From positions 18,418,418 to 18,482,417 of the forward strand of contig NC_092570.1 of assembly GCF_037975245.1 (NCBI RefSeq): a DNA stretch of 64,000 nt, written 5' to 3'. This document shows positions 1-40,801 of the stretch, one piece after another; position 1 is the stretch's first letter; each line of letters opens with the position of its first letter. The stretch comes from Apostichopus japonicus (lineage: Eukaryota > Echinodermata > Holothuroidea > Aspidochirotida > Stichopodidae). A model generated the notes under the pieces. That model was not told the origin of the DNA, did no database searches, and was given only the letters and a program-made list of their open reading frames with translations. The position numbers were made by a program, and so were the translations under genes.

Positions 1-185
1 GATTCAGTTGTGGCCACTTTTGTTCAATCTAGCATATTATTGATGCACAGATATATTTCTATTTTGAAAGCTGTAAAGTCCAAGTGCTATATAAAATAAC
101 CCGTAATTATGTCCTCTTGAAGATTTCGTCATTAATTCTATTATTATCATTAAACCATAGTTACATTTTCCTTCCCGTCAATCAG

Positions 186-29604
<29,419 letters not shown>

Positions 29605-29975
29605 AAGTCTCTATCAACCAACCAACTGCTCACTTTCTCACACATGGTTTTGCCTGAAGCACTTGTTAACGACGTGTGCTTAAAGAAGGAAGGAATCTGA
29701 TTGTATATTCTAAATTATTCTCATGGAGGGATATATTGACTTATTGACAAAATATATGTTTGAAAGTTAAATATCCATCATTGCAACACAAAGACCCTAT
29801 GAAACACATACAATATACATAATTAATATCAAAGTTTATGAATGTGAGGGAGAACTGAAGAATCAAATATTTCTCCTGCCAATGAACACAGCCCCATACC
29901 TGTTTCTAAGCCAATTAGCCAAAATAAATGTCAGTGAAATTGAAATCAATAAAACAAAGAAATATGTTTCATTAA
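29605..29975 (+). terminator. VWA8: VWA8 3' UTR with poly(A) signal
   Basis: AT-rich non-coding sequence follows the TAG at 29602-29604. A canonical AATAAA is at 29948-29953, about 345 nt after the stop. No other clear AATAAA lies closer. The cleavage site is inferred to be 10-25 nt further on. Confidence 0.6.
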
Positions 29976-30180
29976 TTCAAAGGAGTGGAAAATAAAATGA
30001 ACAACTTTTGGAGGTGTTTGATGGGGGATGCTTGACTTTATAACGATATATTTGGGAGACATTTTGCTAAGAAAGGTACACGCTACTCCCTTTCAACTAG
30101 TTTCCGTTGTGAAAAAAAAGTCTAATTTTATTTACGGTCATGCTGACATGGTTAACTTTATTTCTATTTTTTGTATTATT

Positions 30181-30206
30181 GCTATCAAAACTCTTGTTTT
30201 GATAGC
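30181..30206. other. Perfect 11-bp hairpin
   Basis: GCTATCAAAAC and GTTTTGATAGC are exact reverse complements separated by TCTT. It lies about 230 nt past the VWA8 poly(A) signal and just before duplication unit A. Its function is unknown. Confidence 0.7.
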
Positions 30207-30220
30207 GGTGGGATTTTTTT

Positions 30221-31244
30221 TCTTTGAAAACTCCAAAAAGTCTTGGCAATGTCAGGATACTTTGCTTTTGTACTGTTCGGCTATCACACAATCTCAAAAT
30301 CTAAATATTTTCCGTATATGAAAGGGGCACTACATAATGGTGCAACCACATGAGTTTGACCTCTCCTTTACGAAATGGTTTTGCTTAAGTTATTTTTGTA
30401 AGTTTTGAACTTAACCTCATTACTTGAAACCTAGCCTGTAGAGGAAATATAGTCGTCTGTTTCATGGAATATTTTTAACTCTTAAAACAGAGTGGCAAAT
30501 TACTACGTAATTTTTATTTGAGTCAACAAATTTAACTGTTGGCCTTAAGTCCTTTCTATAATCGTGGAAGGCGGATGGGGTTCATGAGTGATGAGATATT
30601 TAGATAAGAGGAATTTTGTTTGTTAAATAAGACAAAGAGATCAGCTAATCTAAATACTCTCAACCTTAATTCCAAGTCGTACAGTCATTTGATAGGGTCT
30701 GGGAGGGGGGGATGGGTGGGGGGGGCATGGGTGGTGTTAGTGTAACAAATCCTGCCTATTTATGAATATAATGTAAATATGATATAAAACCCTAATCGTG
30801 TCATAACTTTATAGATTATTATAATTTGAGGATAATCTAAAAAAAAACATTTCTTTGATATGGTTCAAAGGCGATGAGGCGAGATTGGTAGAGAGCGAAA
30901 AATGTTTGTTCATCAAGATTGTTAAATATTAACAACTTAATAAAGAGTGGAATATAAAACACAATGATCAATTGAACGGATGATGTCTTTGTTATTTGTT
31001 CTATGTTTCATCAGAAGCGAAGGGTTTCATTATCTGTGAGGCAAACCCCCCCCCCCCCATTCCCCCACACCAATAGAAGCATGGAATGTTCATACATTAA
31101 AGAGTCCATGACCATTATAAATTATTATATACATTTATGTACACAGGGTGGGGTGGGGATGGGGTGACAACTTCAAATATTTGCTCCTGCACCCACTCTT
31201 CCCTATGTACTCCTGAGAGGGTAGTATTGCCAGGGACGGGTCAG
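30221..31244. repeat. Segmental duplication unit A (1.0-kb partial copy)
   Basis: This segment matches the left ends of units B (32071-32957) and C (38955-39950) with few differences, including the C-run followed by ATTCCCCCACACC and the words GGTAGTATTGCCAGGG. It breaks off at GGGTCAG (31244), where B and C continue into the fucosyltransferase region. The first 100 bp are shared only with C. Confidence 0.9.
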
Positions 31245-31547
31245 CCCGTCAGCCATTTATCGCGTAAAGAGTTTATGCTGAAAATTTATAAGATTATCTT
31301 TAGAAAGCGAAGGAAAGGATGTATCCTGTTTAAGTTAATGTGTCTCGTAGTGAGTGAGGGTTAAAATGTTCCTTATATTTTACGATGATATCAGTCAGAG
31401 GACGATGTTTCTGTTTTCGTAATTAAGGGTTGGTGTAATAGTGAACAAAATAAGTTGAATTTCTTTTTAGACCATGAATTTGGGTGTAAGAAATTGACCG
31501 TATGTTTAAAACAAATATTAGGAATGGTTTTGTTCCTCTGTCTACAG

Positions 31548-31803
31548 GGTTTTATTTTTGGTGACTCCAAAGCTAACTGCCTGGGGTAACGGGGGGTTAT
31601 TCTTCCGTGCCAATATTGATGTGGTCTGGTCCATTAACTTTTTAGACGCCGGATACAGGGATCCTACCTTTGACACGTGCCAAAAGCTGAGTAGTTTCAC
31701 TCCCGTCTATAGCGACTACCATGTGGGCGGTGACTTTCTGAAGGCTGTCATAACGCGTATTACACCAGTGGGTGTGTCCTATACGGAGAGCAGTGTCAGT
31801 TAG
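31548..31803 (+). CDS. Unrecognised terminal-exon-like ORF (84 aa)
   Basis: After a pyrimidine-rich acceptor (CTGTCTACAG at 31538-31547), an open frame runs 84 codons to TAG at 31801-31803. An AATAAA follows at 31915-31920. The peptide is rich in aromatic residues and Gly (AWGNGGLFFR, FLDAGYRDP, YHVGGDF) and lacks low-complexity sequence. I do not recognise the family. Upstream sequence to 31245 shows no further exon, so the rest of the gene is absent or deleted. It sits between units A and B and is not found in unit C. It may be an orphaned last exon or a chance ORF. Confidence 0.35.
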
Positions 31804-31914
31804 AAAAAAAGGGGGTAGGATTCCCTGGATAAGTATCCAGGGGGTGTAATTATGTCCATGTATGCATTTCTTTTATATGTTCTTTTACCAATAATCAGTG
31901 AAACATTTCGTACT

Positions 31915-31920
31915 AATAAA
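31915..31920 (+). terminator. AATAAA downstream of the orphan ORF
   Basis: A canonical poly(A) signal lies 112 nt after the TAG of the unrecognised ORF on the same strand. Confidence 0.35.
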
Positions 31921-32020
31921 TCCATGAGAATTAAAAGCAGAGTGTTTGCGTGGTTTCTGGATTATCACTTGATTGTTACTTTCTAGAAAGGGTCACTATG
32001 TGTCACTTGTGACAATTTCG

Positions 32021-32059
32021 TTTTAAACTGTTATATCAGAGTAATATCTGTCATAAATA
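32021..32059. repeat. Relic of fucosyltransferase 5' flank
   Basis: About 38 bp (TTTAAACTGTTATATCAGAG followed by TAATATCTGTCATAAAT) match the sequence just upstream of both fucosyltransferase genes (about 35108-35148 and 42098-42130) with small differences. It abuts the left end of unit B at 32071. Confidence 0.65.
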
Positions 32060-33667
32060 AATAAATAGATAAAGGGGCACCACATAATTGTGAAACCACA
32101 TGTGTTTGAACTCTCCTTTACGAAATGGTTTTGCTTAAGTTATTTTTGTAAGTTTGAAACCTAGCCTGTAGAGGAATGATAGTCGTCTGTTTCATGGAAT
32201 ATTTTTAACAGAGTGGCAAATTACTACGTAATTCATTTGAGTCAACAAATTTAACTGTTGGCCTTAAGTCTTTTCTATAATCGTGGAAGGGGGATGGGGT
32301 TCATGAGTGATGGGATATTTAGATAAGAGGAATTTTGTTTGTTGAATAAGACAAAGAGATCAGCTAATCCAAATACTCTCAACCTTAATTCCAAGTCGTA
32401 CAGTCATTGGAGAGGGTTGAGGGGGAGATGGGTGGGGGCATGGGTGGTGTTAGTGTGACAAATCCTGCCTACTTATGAATATAATGTAAATATGATATAA
32501 AACCCTAAGCGTGTCATAACTTTAAAGATTATAATAATTTGAGGATATTCTAAAAAATACACTTCTTTGATATGGTTCAAAGGCGATGAGGCGAGATTGG
32601 TAGAGAGCGACAAATGTTTGTTCATCAAGATTTTTAAATATTAACAACTTAATCAAGAGTGGAATATAAAACACTATGGTCAATTGAAAAGATGATGTCT
32701 TTGTTATTTGTTCTATGTTTCAACAGAATTGAAGGGTTTCATTATCTGTGAGGCACAACTCCCCCCCCCCCATTCCCCCACACCAATAGAAGCATGGATT
32801 GTTCATACATTAAAGAGTCCATGACCATTATAAATTATTATATACATTTATGTACACAGGGTGGGATGGGGATGGGGTGACAACTTCAAATATTTGCTCC
32901 TGCACCCACTCTTCCCTATATACTCCTGGGAGGGTAGTATTGCCAGGGCCGGGTCAGTTGCCCCCCCCCCCCACCACCAGTGAAGTGAGTTTTCTCCTTC
33001 CTCTGGCTGGCACTAGTTCTCTAGTTTGGTTTATGCTTCCGATCTGAAAAATAATTTGCTCGTCTACTTTTAATACTCCTACTTTACTCCCATTTATGGA
33101 GTCTGATATTTACTATTATTTTGCTAACCTGCAGGAGCTCGATCGGGTTAGCCTACCTCCCCCACCCCCCCACCACCCTCAGTGTCACTAGTCTCTTCCC
33201 TGTTCTTCCATTTTAAATTCTCTCGGTCATCAGATATTGGAATCACCAAAATTATTTTTGATACCTTCAAGACATGAAGGATTTTAAATTGTAAATATTA
33301 TGTAAAACAATGCAGATTGCTCCTCAACTTTTCAACCGGCAAGATCATGGGTAGCGTCTATTCTCATTCGAACTTGCTATATCATTTTGATGTAACACCG
33401 TCATGATCAAATGACTATAGTCCAGGGTGGAAAATGCATCAAGCCGATAACTTGTTGGGGCGAGGGTCACGGAGGGGGTCACGTTCTCTCCTTATATGAC
33501 TCAAACGTACCTCAATGAAAAGTTTATTTTTTTCATTTTTTGTAAAGAAAAAGTTCGCTTCTGTTAGTTCTCAATAAAAAAAATATCCCTTTGTTGAGAA
33601 ATTTAGACAACTGTAATTAGAAAGGGTTGCAAGATTAAAAAGCAAAGCAACTAAATTTGTTTTCAAT

Positions 33668-33764
33668 CTGAAATCAATTTTTATTCAGTAACATATCAAT
33701 TTCTTTCTGACATGAAATCACGACATTCTCCAAAATACACGTCACGTCTCGTTTCGTCAAAGTT
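33668..33764 (-). pseudogene. Decayed duplicate of the fucosyltransferase 3' end (unit B)
   Basis: 33668-33764 aligns with 33787-33878, the stop region and last ~25 codons of copy 1. Shared words include CAATTTTTATTCAGTA, TTCTTTCTGACA, TCACGACA, CGTCAC and TTTCGTCA, interrupted by small indels that destroy the frame. It is a short non-functional fragment just downstream of the gene and is present at the same place in unit C. Confidence 0.7.
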
Positions 33765-33799
33765 GATTTTTTTTTTAAATTGTTTATCTGAAGTCAATT

Positions 33800-33805
33800 T
33801 TTATT
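33800..33805 (-). terminator. Poly(A) signal overlapping the stop codon, copy 1
   Basis: On the - strand the TGA stop (33807-33805) runs directly into ATAAA, forming AATAAA that shares its first A with the stop codon. Copy 2 has the same arrangement. A second ATTCAG/AATAAA pair about 120 nt downstream lies in the duplicated 3'-end relic and may be the signal actually used. Confidence 0.55.
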
Positions 33806-35004
33806 CAGTAAAAAAAGTCTAATTCTTTCTGACAGTCACGACAGCCTCCGAAAAAAACGTCACTCATTTCGTCATACTGGAATTTCTTACCAGCTCTAGC
33901 TTGTTTCACCGTATCTGACATTCTGCATATTGAGTTGCAATGGTGGATCCGGTCCTCCGGATTTCTCCGTTTGGTTACGTAACCAAGTCTCCTCCAGTAG
34001 TGATATTCATTGTATTCGATCTCGCTAGAACCAACTTTAGTAATGAAACCTGCAAGTTCCTCTAAGGATGAAAAATCTTGCATAAATATATAAGATTTTG
34101 GTGGCGCTATTCTATCATATTCTTCTCGAGTTGCTCCGTAAACCACTGGTACTTGATTATATTTCAGTAAAGAGTCCCAAAATTTTTCCGTTATGTACTC
34201 AGCGCAACAGCTATTTTCCAGAATGAGAGAAAATTTATGTTCCGTCACCGCTTCCGTGTATTCTTCACCGTCGAAGCGACCATCGCCACAAGTACCATAC
34301 ATAGTGATATTTATATGTTCCTTTAATGCATATGCAAAGTCCCTTCTTTTATAATGCCTCGGTGACAGAGGGCAATGCGAACTGGACCATCGGATGAGTT
34401 TACTCTTCTTAGAGTACCAATTCACAGAGCCATTTTGTTGTGTGGCATACTTTGTATAAAATCCGTAAGGGGTTGGAAAGTCAGATCTGCTGTGGTAAGT
34501 AAACGATAAATTGTACACCATTTTCATATCGTCCGGTGGTCGGACGGCTACGCAAGTTAATGGGGACTCATGTGTACCCAGTACCCACAGTTGTGAGGGA
34601 CTTCTCTCTCTGTGGTACCGCCGCCAGCTTTCCAAGGTCATCCCATGCCTTGCTCCAATGGTGAATATCACGGCGTCGGCGTCCTTTATGCCACGAGTAT
34701 CATTTGTTACGTAATACGGGTCGCCATTACAGTCACAATGTTCTGGAAATCTGTGATGACTGAATTTGCCATATCCTATAAAAATCACGTTGAAGAGGTC
34801 CTTGTCACTAGTTGGCTGTACGACAGTCTGGTCGGAAATCGCAGAATTTTTCGACCTAATATCTAGATCGAAATTCTTCCAGACACTTCGTGGTTTTACG
34901 AAACTGTCGCTACTTAAAAAAGGTAATACAGCTTTGTATATCCATGGTACGCACAAGATGGCGTACAAACTGCAGATAAAGAAGATACATTTATAAGAAG
35001 CCAT
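33805..35004 (-). CDS. Alpha-1,3-fucosyltransferase (GT10), intronless copy 1
   Basis: A single 399-codon ORF with ATG at 35004-35002. It has type II Golgi topology: short cytosolic tail, one membrane anchor (about residues 6-27), stem, then a lumenal catalytic domain. GT10 motifs in order are ESP at 146-148 in LWVLGTHESP, the YHSRSDFPTPYG block at 170-181, a CxxDG-type GTCGDG at 237-242, the alpha-1,3-FucT signature FSLILENS...EYITEKFW at 258-276, and VPVVYG at 285-290. Potential N-glycosylation sites are at 101, 165, 191 and 232, and the C-terminal Cys-rich tail fits disulfide formation. The enzyme should transfer fucose from GDP-fucose to N-acetylglucosamine- or glycosaminoglycan-type acceptors; the exact acceptor is unknown. 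The lack of introns suggests an ancestral retrocopy or the intronless FUT lineage. Confidence 0.92.
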   Translation of the reverse strand: MASYKCIFFICSLYAILCVPWIYKAVLPFLSSDSFVKPRSVWKNFDLDIRSKNSAISDQTVVQPTSDKDLFNVIFIGYGKFSHHRFPEHCDCNGDPYYVTNDTRGIKDADAVIFTIGARHGMTLESWRRYHRERSPSQLWVLGTHESPLTCVAVRPPDDMKMVYNLSFTYHSRSDFPTPYGFYTKYATQQNGSVNWYSKKSKLIRWSSSHCPLSPRHYKRRDFAYALKEHINITMYGTCGDGRFDGEEYTEAVTEHKFSLILENSCCAEYITEKFWDSLLKYNQVPVVYGATREEYDRIAPPKSYIFMQDFSSLEELAGFITKVGSSEIEYNEYHYWRRLGYVTKRRNPEDRIHHCNSICRMSDTVKQARAGKKFQYDEMSDVFFGGCRDCQKELDFFY

Positions 35005-35885
35005 GTCCGTTCAAATCATGAATGTAAATGACAAAAAAAAAAATAAACTGCCCTTAACAGTTCCTCACGTAATATCTCTACAGACGAAATACCTTTCCTG
35101 TATTTCCTTTTTAAACTGTTTTATCAGAGTAATATCTCTGTCATAAATTCCCTTTTAGGCTCATAAACTGTGATAATAATGATAGAGTTTATAGGTCGAA
35201 ACCATCGGCCTTCCGTTCATGTCATTGTATCCGATGGAAGGAAAGAAACTAATTCATTAAGTCAACATAAATCCGAAAAGTAAAGATAATCTTTCCAGCA
35301 TACAACCAATTCAACTTTAACAAATTTCCAAATTGAAGATTTCGCAGACGCGGTCAGTCACTTCTGCAGATTGATTGTCTTATGCACTCGCTTTATCCAA
35401 GTACTTCTTTGCTGAAAATATTGTCAATTTTAGAATTGAACGGAATATGGCTACAGTTAAACCCAATTAAGTTGTTCACTATCTTAAAATGATGAACAAA
35501 ATATGTTGTGACACTTTAGTTTAAGGTCACAATGCAAGCTGCTGGCTATACTTCTGATATGGTATATCATAAATGCATGTTAGGCCTATCTTGTTCAACA
35601 TGTCCAATGTACATATATAGGCGAATATTTATATGAAGACACAAAAAACACGCATTTCGTAACAATATTCGGTGAGCAATGGAGCGTGATCGTTATATAG
35701 GCTTATTAATTAACTCTTTAGATACCGATATTCAAACCGCAGTTAATTATTACTATTATTATGAAGTTGAACTTAATAGAAAGAATTTCATTTCTTCTCA
35801 TAGCAACTTCAAATAGTTGACTGCATCTTATCAAAGCCATATTTAACATTAGCCAGTAATACTCTCATATCGGTGCCATTGTTAC

Positions 35886-36018
35886 CAGTGGCGTAGGAAG
35901 GTACTTTTGAGTGGGGGGGGGCTGAAGACTGATGGCCGGCCTGGGGGAGGGGTCTAAGGGTAGGGGATTTTTCACTGGGGGGCCGGCGCCCCCAGCCCCC
36001 CCGGTTCCTACGCCCTTG
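35886..36018. mobile_element. hAT-like MITE, 133 bp (unit B)
   Basis: The left end is CAGTGGCGTAGGAAGG and the right end is TTCCTACGCCCTTG (one base off the expected CACTG terminus), with a G/C-rich interior. A perfect 8-bp target duplication, ATTGTTAC, is at 35878-35885 and 36019-36026. The same insertion is present in unit C, so it predates the segmental duplication. Confidence 0.85.
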
Positions 36019-36538
36019 ATTGTTACAGTTTTAATAACATATAGCTTAAGCTAAAGAAGGGAGACGCGGCTATTTTTTTGTACTCTTCTTTGGTAATAGT
36101 AGGCCTATCGTATAATCTCTGCTCCTTCCTGTCATGTAGGCTACTTAATATATTTGGGAGTTTGGTCACGTTGCTGATTTAAATTGTTTTCTAGTCTGTT
36201 TCGGGTAGTATAGTTACCACTACATTAAACATCAACTCCGGTGCCGGAAGCATGTTCCATCAATCGCTGCTCGAATAATGAAACATTAGGTTGTTTTTGT
36301 TGTTGCTATGGAGACAGGGTTGTGTTTTTAATAACATACTGTAATAGGACACTGACCTGTTCACAAAACTGCACTTGAGGGGCAAAAATGTGTGTGTGTG
36401 ACATGCGTACGTGGAACGTCCCGCATCTGCATTACCATTAGACGTTAGTGTGAGTATATTGACCATGTTAAAAGAAAATGTTATAGCCAAAAGGGACTAT
36501 GGGAGCAGCACTGTCCTAAAATTGTTATGTGGTCCGAT

Positions 36539-36600
36539 GTACACACACAAAAATGTTGCAAAAAATGTTGCAAAAATGTTGCAAAAAAGTTGGCAGTTTT
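36539..36600. repeat. Short AAAAATGTTGC tandem repeat
   Basis: Three to four copies of AAAAATGTTGC in tandem; unit C has one more copy plus a variant (43545-43610), so the array changed length after duplication. Confidence 0.85.
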
Positions 36601-37129
36601 TTGCATATAAGCAACCTTGGATGACCTGATGGTTTTTATCAAAAATGTTCTCCTCGATGTGCACTCTGTCCTAAAATTGTTATTTGCTCCAATGTACACA
36701 CACACAATGTTATTGTTAAAAAGGTATCAAAACCAACCTTTGGCCCCTCATAACTTGAGAACTGGGTGTCCGATTGACTAAGCGGGAGTTAGTTTCCTCT
36801 ATATAGCACACATAGCTCTATCTTATATCAAAATATTGACAAATTTTTTTCTTTGCCCAATATCTCCCAAAATGAACATATATTTCAAGGTTTGACCTTC
36901 CGACCTCGCGGGAGATTCTTCAAAAATGCGGGAGTTTTTTGGAAAATGCGGGAGATTCGGACAGGTGGGCGGGTGACGACCCGAAAATGCGGGTGACCCC
37001 CGCCCAAAGCGGGTGACTTGGCAGCACTGGATAACTTCGCGCAGGAACGTCGCACAGGGGTCAACCGATGGACAATATTGATCAGAAGGTACCTTTGAGA
37101 TTCGAATATGGCTACGAAAATTCAAATAA

Positions 37130-37440
37130 CCAAAGAAACTAATACAGGTCACCAGAGGTCAACCTAAGGTCAAAGATAACCTAGATGCAGGTCGACTATT
37201 GAATTACTATAGCGTAACTCCCAACCTTGACGGACTCTTTGTTCTCAAGTTACTGCAAAAATACTAGTTTTTGACCCCTAATTGACCTTGGATCACATGA
37301 CCGTTATGTTTGGAAACGATCCCTTACCCCATTCACAACTACTCCCAAAATATCAACCACGTCGGACCCTGTTTTTAATATTTGGGGTTTTGTCCTCTAA
37401 CTGACCTTTGGTGACCTTCACAGGCACCAAAAACAGTAGA
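37130..37440. repeat. AGGTCA/TGACCT-rich interspersed repeat (unit B)
   Basis: Multiple AGGTCA or TGACCT words occur in both orientations, for example GGTCACCAGAGGTCAACC, CTAAGGTCAAAG and TTGACCTTGGATCAC. The pattern resembles a dispersed invertebrate repeat. These are also nuclear-receptor half-sites, but no regulatory role is shown. Unit C retains only the left part. Confidence 0.5.
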
Positions 37441-37619
37441 GCACACCTTCTCACTATGGCGGATCTATATACCAAGTTTGAGTTCAGTCCAACTTTCCCT
37501 TGTTGAGTTACAGTGTACCCAAGCAAGTGTCACAAGATACACACACGCACCAACCTGACTACATAGGTTAATATGCTAAAGCAAGGAACCAAAAAAAATG
37601 GTTAAGGTGCCTCTAGTCT

Positions 37620-37875
37620 CCCTTATTCCTGACATCTACATATGTCGAATTAAATTGACATACATCAGTTTCTCCTGCTCTGTTTGGATAAAATTGACAT
37701 ATGCAGAAGTAATTGACGTATGTCGATTTAAATTTGACGCATGTCGGCTTTCGGTCGTCTCATTGGACGACCATTGTCACATGCCATTCTCTGGTGCTCT
37801 GAATGGAAAAGAACTGACATATGTGAAAAAAAAAATGACATAACTGTCAAATTAAATTGACATATGTTGACTTAT
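37620..37875. repeat. ACATATGTC palindrome-rich segment (unit B only)
   Basis: At least six copies of a degenerate palindromic word (TTGACATATGTC and variants) are spaced irregularly over about 250 bp, separated by AATTTAAATT-type AT stretches. It lies entirely in the 510 bp that unit C lacks. Confidence 0.7.
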
Positions 37876-38808
37876 GGGCACAGTAGACGGCACTAAAAAC
37901 GATTGTCCAGATCAGCATGTAACCCCAATATTAACAAAGAGATATACACACAAAAAACAACAGCCAACTAATTGATGTTATTTATTTAAATACACACAAA
38001 AAATGCACGATTTTATTTTTGTCCATTTAAAATTTGACAGAAAAAAAAATACATTTGAATTAATGACATGGGTTTAGATTCCATATTTGTTTGACATTGT
38101 TGAAAAAAAAAGAAGGAAAAAGACAATATATTACATACCAAAAGAACGTTACAACATGGTGGTTTCCATGCAACTTCAGATATGAAACAAACAGGTAACA
38201 ACAGGGTCACTCGCCAAGTCAAGATCAGCCGCAATTAATAAATGTTCCCGACTGGAATCACTGGCTGAACTTTTTGGCAGAAAAATTCACAATTTCAGAA
38301 GATATTCGAACACTTGGGTAAAATTAGTGACATGACTTGGTTAAACATTGCAAAGCATGGTCTGATCAGAAACACCACAAATATTGTTTTATTCCTCAAC
38401 ATAGTTACTCCTATTAATGTTTTATAGTATAAAAACAATCGAAGTAACGAAACCCTTCATAGATCCGGCAAAAACCCTTTGTTCTCCCAGACGAAGCATT
38501 ATTTACCGTTCCTTGACATCAATGGATGCAAGATTTTCATCGCACTGTACGTTACCTTTCACTATATGACGCAAATAAAATGATGCTGGGCCAATGTTAA
38601 AGCTAGGTCAGAGTGATGCTTGCAGCCCTGTGAACTTTGAACATTCAAAATGAGCATTTCTATTTGCTAAAACATGACTGAAGGAAAGTTGATTTTGATA
38701 TGGAAAGGGACCAGAGAAGGCTGTAAAAGAAGTACAATTTGCAATTTCTATCGACTTATATCAAATATCAGGTATTTTGGTGGTGCATTGTGGGTACTTG
38801 GATGGGTT

Positions 38809-38954
38809 TTCTACAACAACAAGAAAGAACCAAACCAAATACACAAACAGTAAACTTTGCGTATTGATTTGATATTAGAGCTATAGTAAACAAAATGATA
38901 TTGAGGAAGGCCTCATCTCAAACACCAGACAAATAAAGTCGGTTGGATATTTCT
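38809..38954. other. Junction spacer between units B and C
   Basis: 146 bp of AT-rich unique sequence between the right end of B and the point where C resumes similarity to A. No open frame or repeat recognised. Confidence 0.6.
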
Positions 38955-40670
38955 TCTTTGAAAACTCCAAAAAGTCTTGGCAATTTCAGGATATTTTGCT
39001 TTTGTACTGTTCGGCTATCACACAATCTCAAAATCTATATATTTTCCGTATATGAAAGGGGCACCACATAATGGTGCAACCACATGAGTTTGACCTCTCC
39101 TTTACAAAATGGTTTTGCTTAAGTTATTTTTGTAAGTTTGAAACCTAGCCTGTAGAGGAATGATAGTTGTCTGTTTCATGGAATATTTTTAACAGAGTGG
39201 CAAATGACTACGTAATTCATTTGAGTCAACAAATTTAACTGTTGGCTTCAAGTCCTTTCTATAATCGTGGAGGGGGGATGGGGTTCATTAGTGATGGGAT
39301 ATTTAGATATGAGGAATTTTGTTTGTTGAATAGGACAAAGAGATCAGCTAATCTAAATACTCTCAACCTTAATTCCAAGTTGTACAGTCATTTGGAGAGG
39401 GTCCGGGGGGAGGGGGGAGATGGGTGGGGGGCATGGGTGGTGTTAGTGTGACAAATCCTGCCTATTTATGAATATAATGTAAATATGATATAAAACCCTA
39501 ATCGTGTCATAACTTTATAGATTATTATAATTTGACAATAATCTAGAAAAAAAATTCTTTGATATGGTTCAAAGGGGATGAGGCGAGATTGGTAAAGAGT
39601 GACAAATGTTTCTTCATCAAGATTGTTAAATATTAACAACTTAATAAAGAGTGGAATATAAAACACTATGGTCAATTGAAAGGATGATGTCTTTGTTATT
39701 TGTTCTATGTTTCAACAGAATTGAAGGGTTTCATTATCTGTGAGGCACAACTCCCCCCCCCCCCATTCCCCCACACCAATAGAAGCATGGATTGTTCATA
39801 CATTAAAGAGTCCATGACCATTATAAATTATTATATACATTTATGTACACAGGGTGGGATGGGGATGGGGTGACAACTTCAAATATTTGCTCCTGCACCC
39901 ACTCTTCCCTATATACTCCTGGGAGGGTAGTATTGCCAGGGCCGGGTCAGTTGCCCCCCCCCCCTCCACCACCAGTGAAGTGAGTTTTATCCTTCCTCTG
40001 GCTGGCACTAGTTCTCTAGTTTGGTTAATGCTTCCGATCTGAAAAATAATTTGCTTGTCTACATTTAATACTCCTACTTTACTCCCATTTATGGAGTCTG
40101 ACATTTACTATTATTTTGCTAACCTGCAGGAGCTCGATCGGGTTAGCCTACCTCCCCCACCCCACCCCCCCACCACCCTCAGTGTCACTAGTCTCTTCCC
40201 TGTTCTTCCATTTTAAATTCTCTCAGTCATCAGATATTGGAATCACCAAAATTATTTTTGATACCTTCAAGACATGAAGGATTTTAAATTGTAAATATTA
40301 TGTAAAACAATGCAGATTGCTCCTCAACTTTTCAACCGGCAAGATCATGGGTAGCGTCTATTCTCATTCGAACTTGCTATATCATTTTGATGTAACACCG
40401 TCATGATCAAATGACTATAGTCCAGGGTGGAAAATGCATCAAGCCGATAACTTGTTGGGGCGAGGGTCACGGAGGGGGTCACGTTCTCTCCTTATATGAC
40501 TCAAACGTGCCTCAATGAAAAGTGTTTTTTTTTTTTTCATTTTTGTAAAGAAAAAGTTCGCTTCTGTTAGTTCTCAATAAAAAAAATATCCCTTTGTTGA
40601 GAAATTTAGACAACTGTAATTAGAAAGGGTTGCAAGATTAAAAAGCAAAGCAACTAAATTTGTTTTCAAT

Positions 40671-40767
40671 CTGAAATCAATTTTTATTCAGTAACATATC
40701 AATTTCTTTCTGACATGAAATCACGACATTCTCCAAAATGCACGTCACGTCTCGTTTCGTCAAAGTT
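40671..40767 (-). pseudogene. Decayed duplicate of the fucosyltransferase 3' end (unit C)
   Basis: Counterpart of the relic in unit B, with the same words and the same gaps. It is present in both units, so it predates their duplication. Confidence 0.7.
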
Positions 40768-40801
40768 GATTTTTTTTTAAATTGTTTATCTGAAGTCAAT
40801 T

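Larger units (their letters stand above)
32071..38808. repeat. Segmental duplication unit B (6.7 kb) with fucosyltransferase copy 1
   Basis: Unit B is homologous to unit C over its full length at about 7.0-kb offset, mostly at very high identity. It ends at GGATGGGTT (38808; the matching position in C is 45165). B carries about 510 bp (37385-37893) and about 131 bp (38211-38342) that C lacks. Confidence 0.93.

Noticed and set aside
34511-34996. Open frames on + opposite the fucosyltransferase genes (also 41513-41983)
   Set aside because: Antisense shadows of conserved GT10 coding sequence; no homology or splice logic of their own.
36260-37152. Several 70-110 aa frames conserved between units B and C
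   Set aside because: Conservation reflects recent duplication; they contain frame-changing differences between units (for example 36823-37152 versus 43835-44144) and no recognisable domain.
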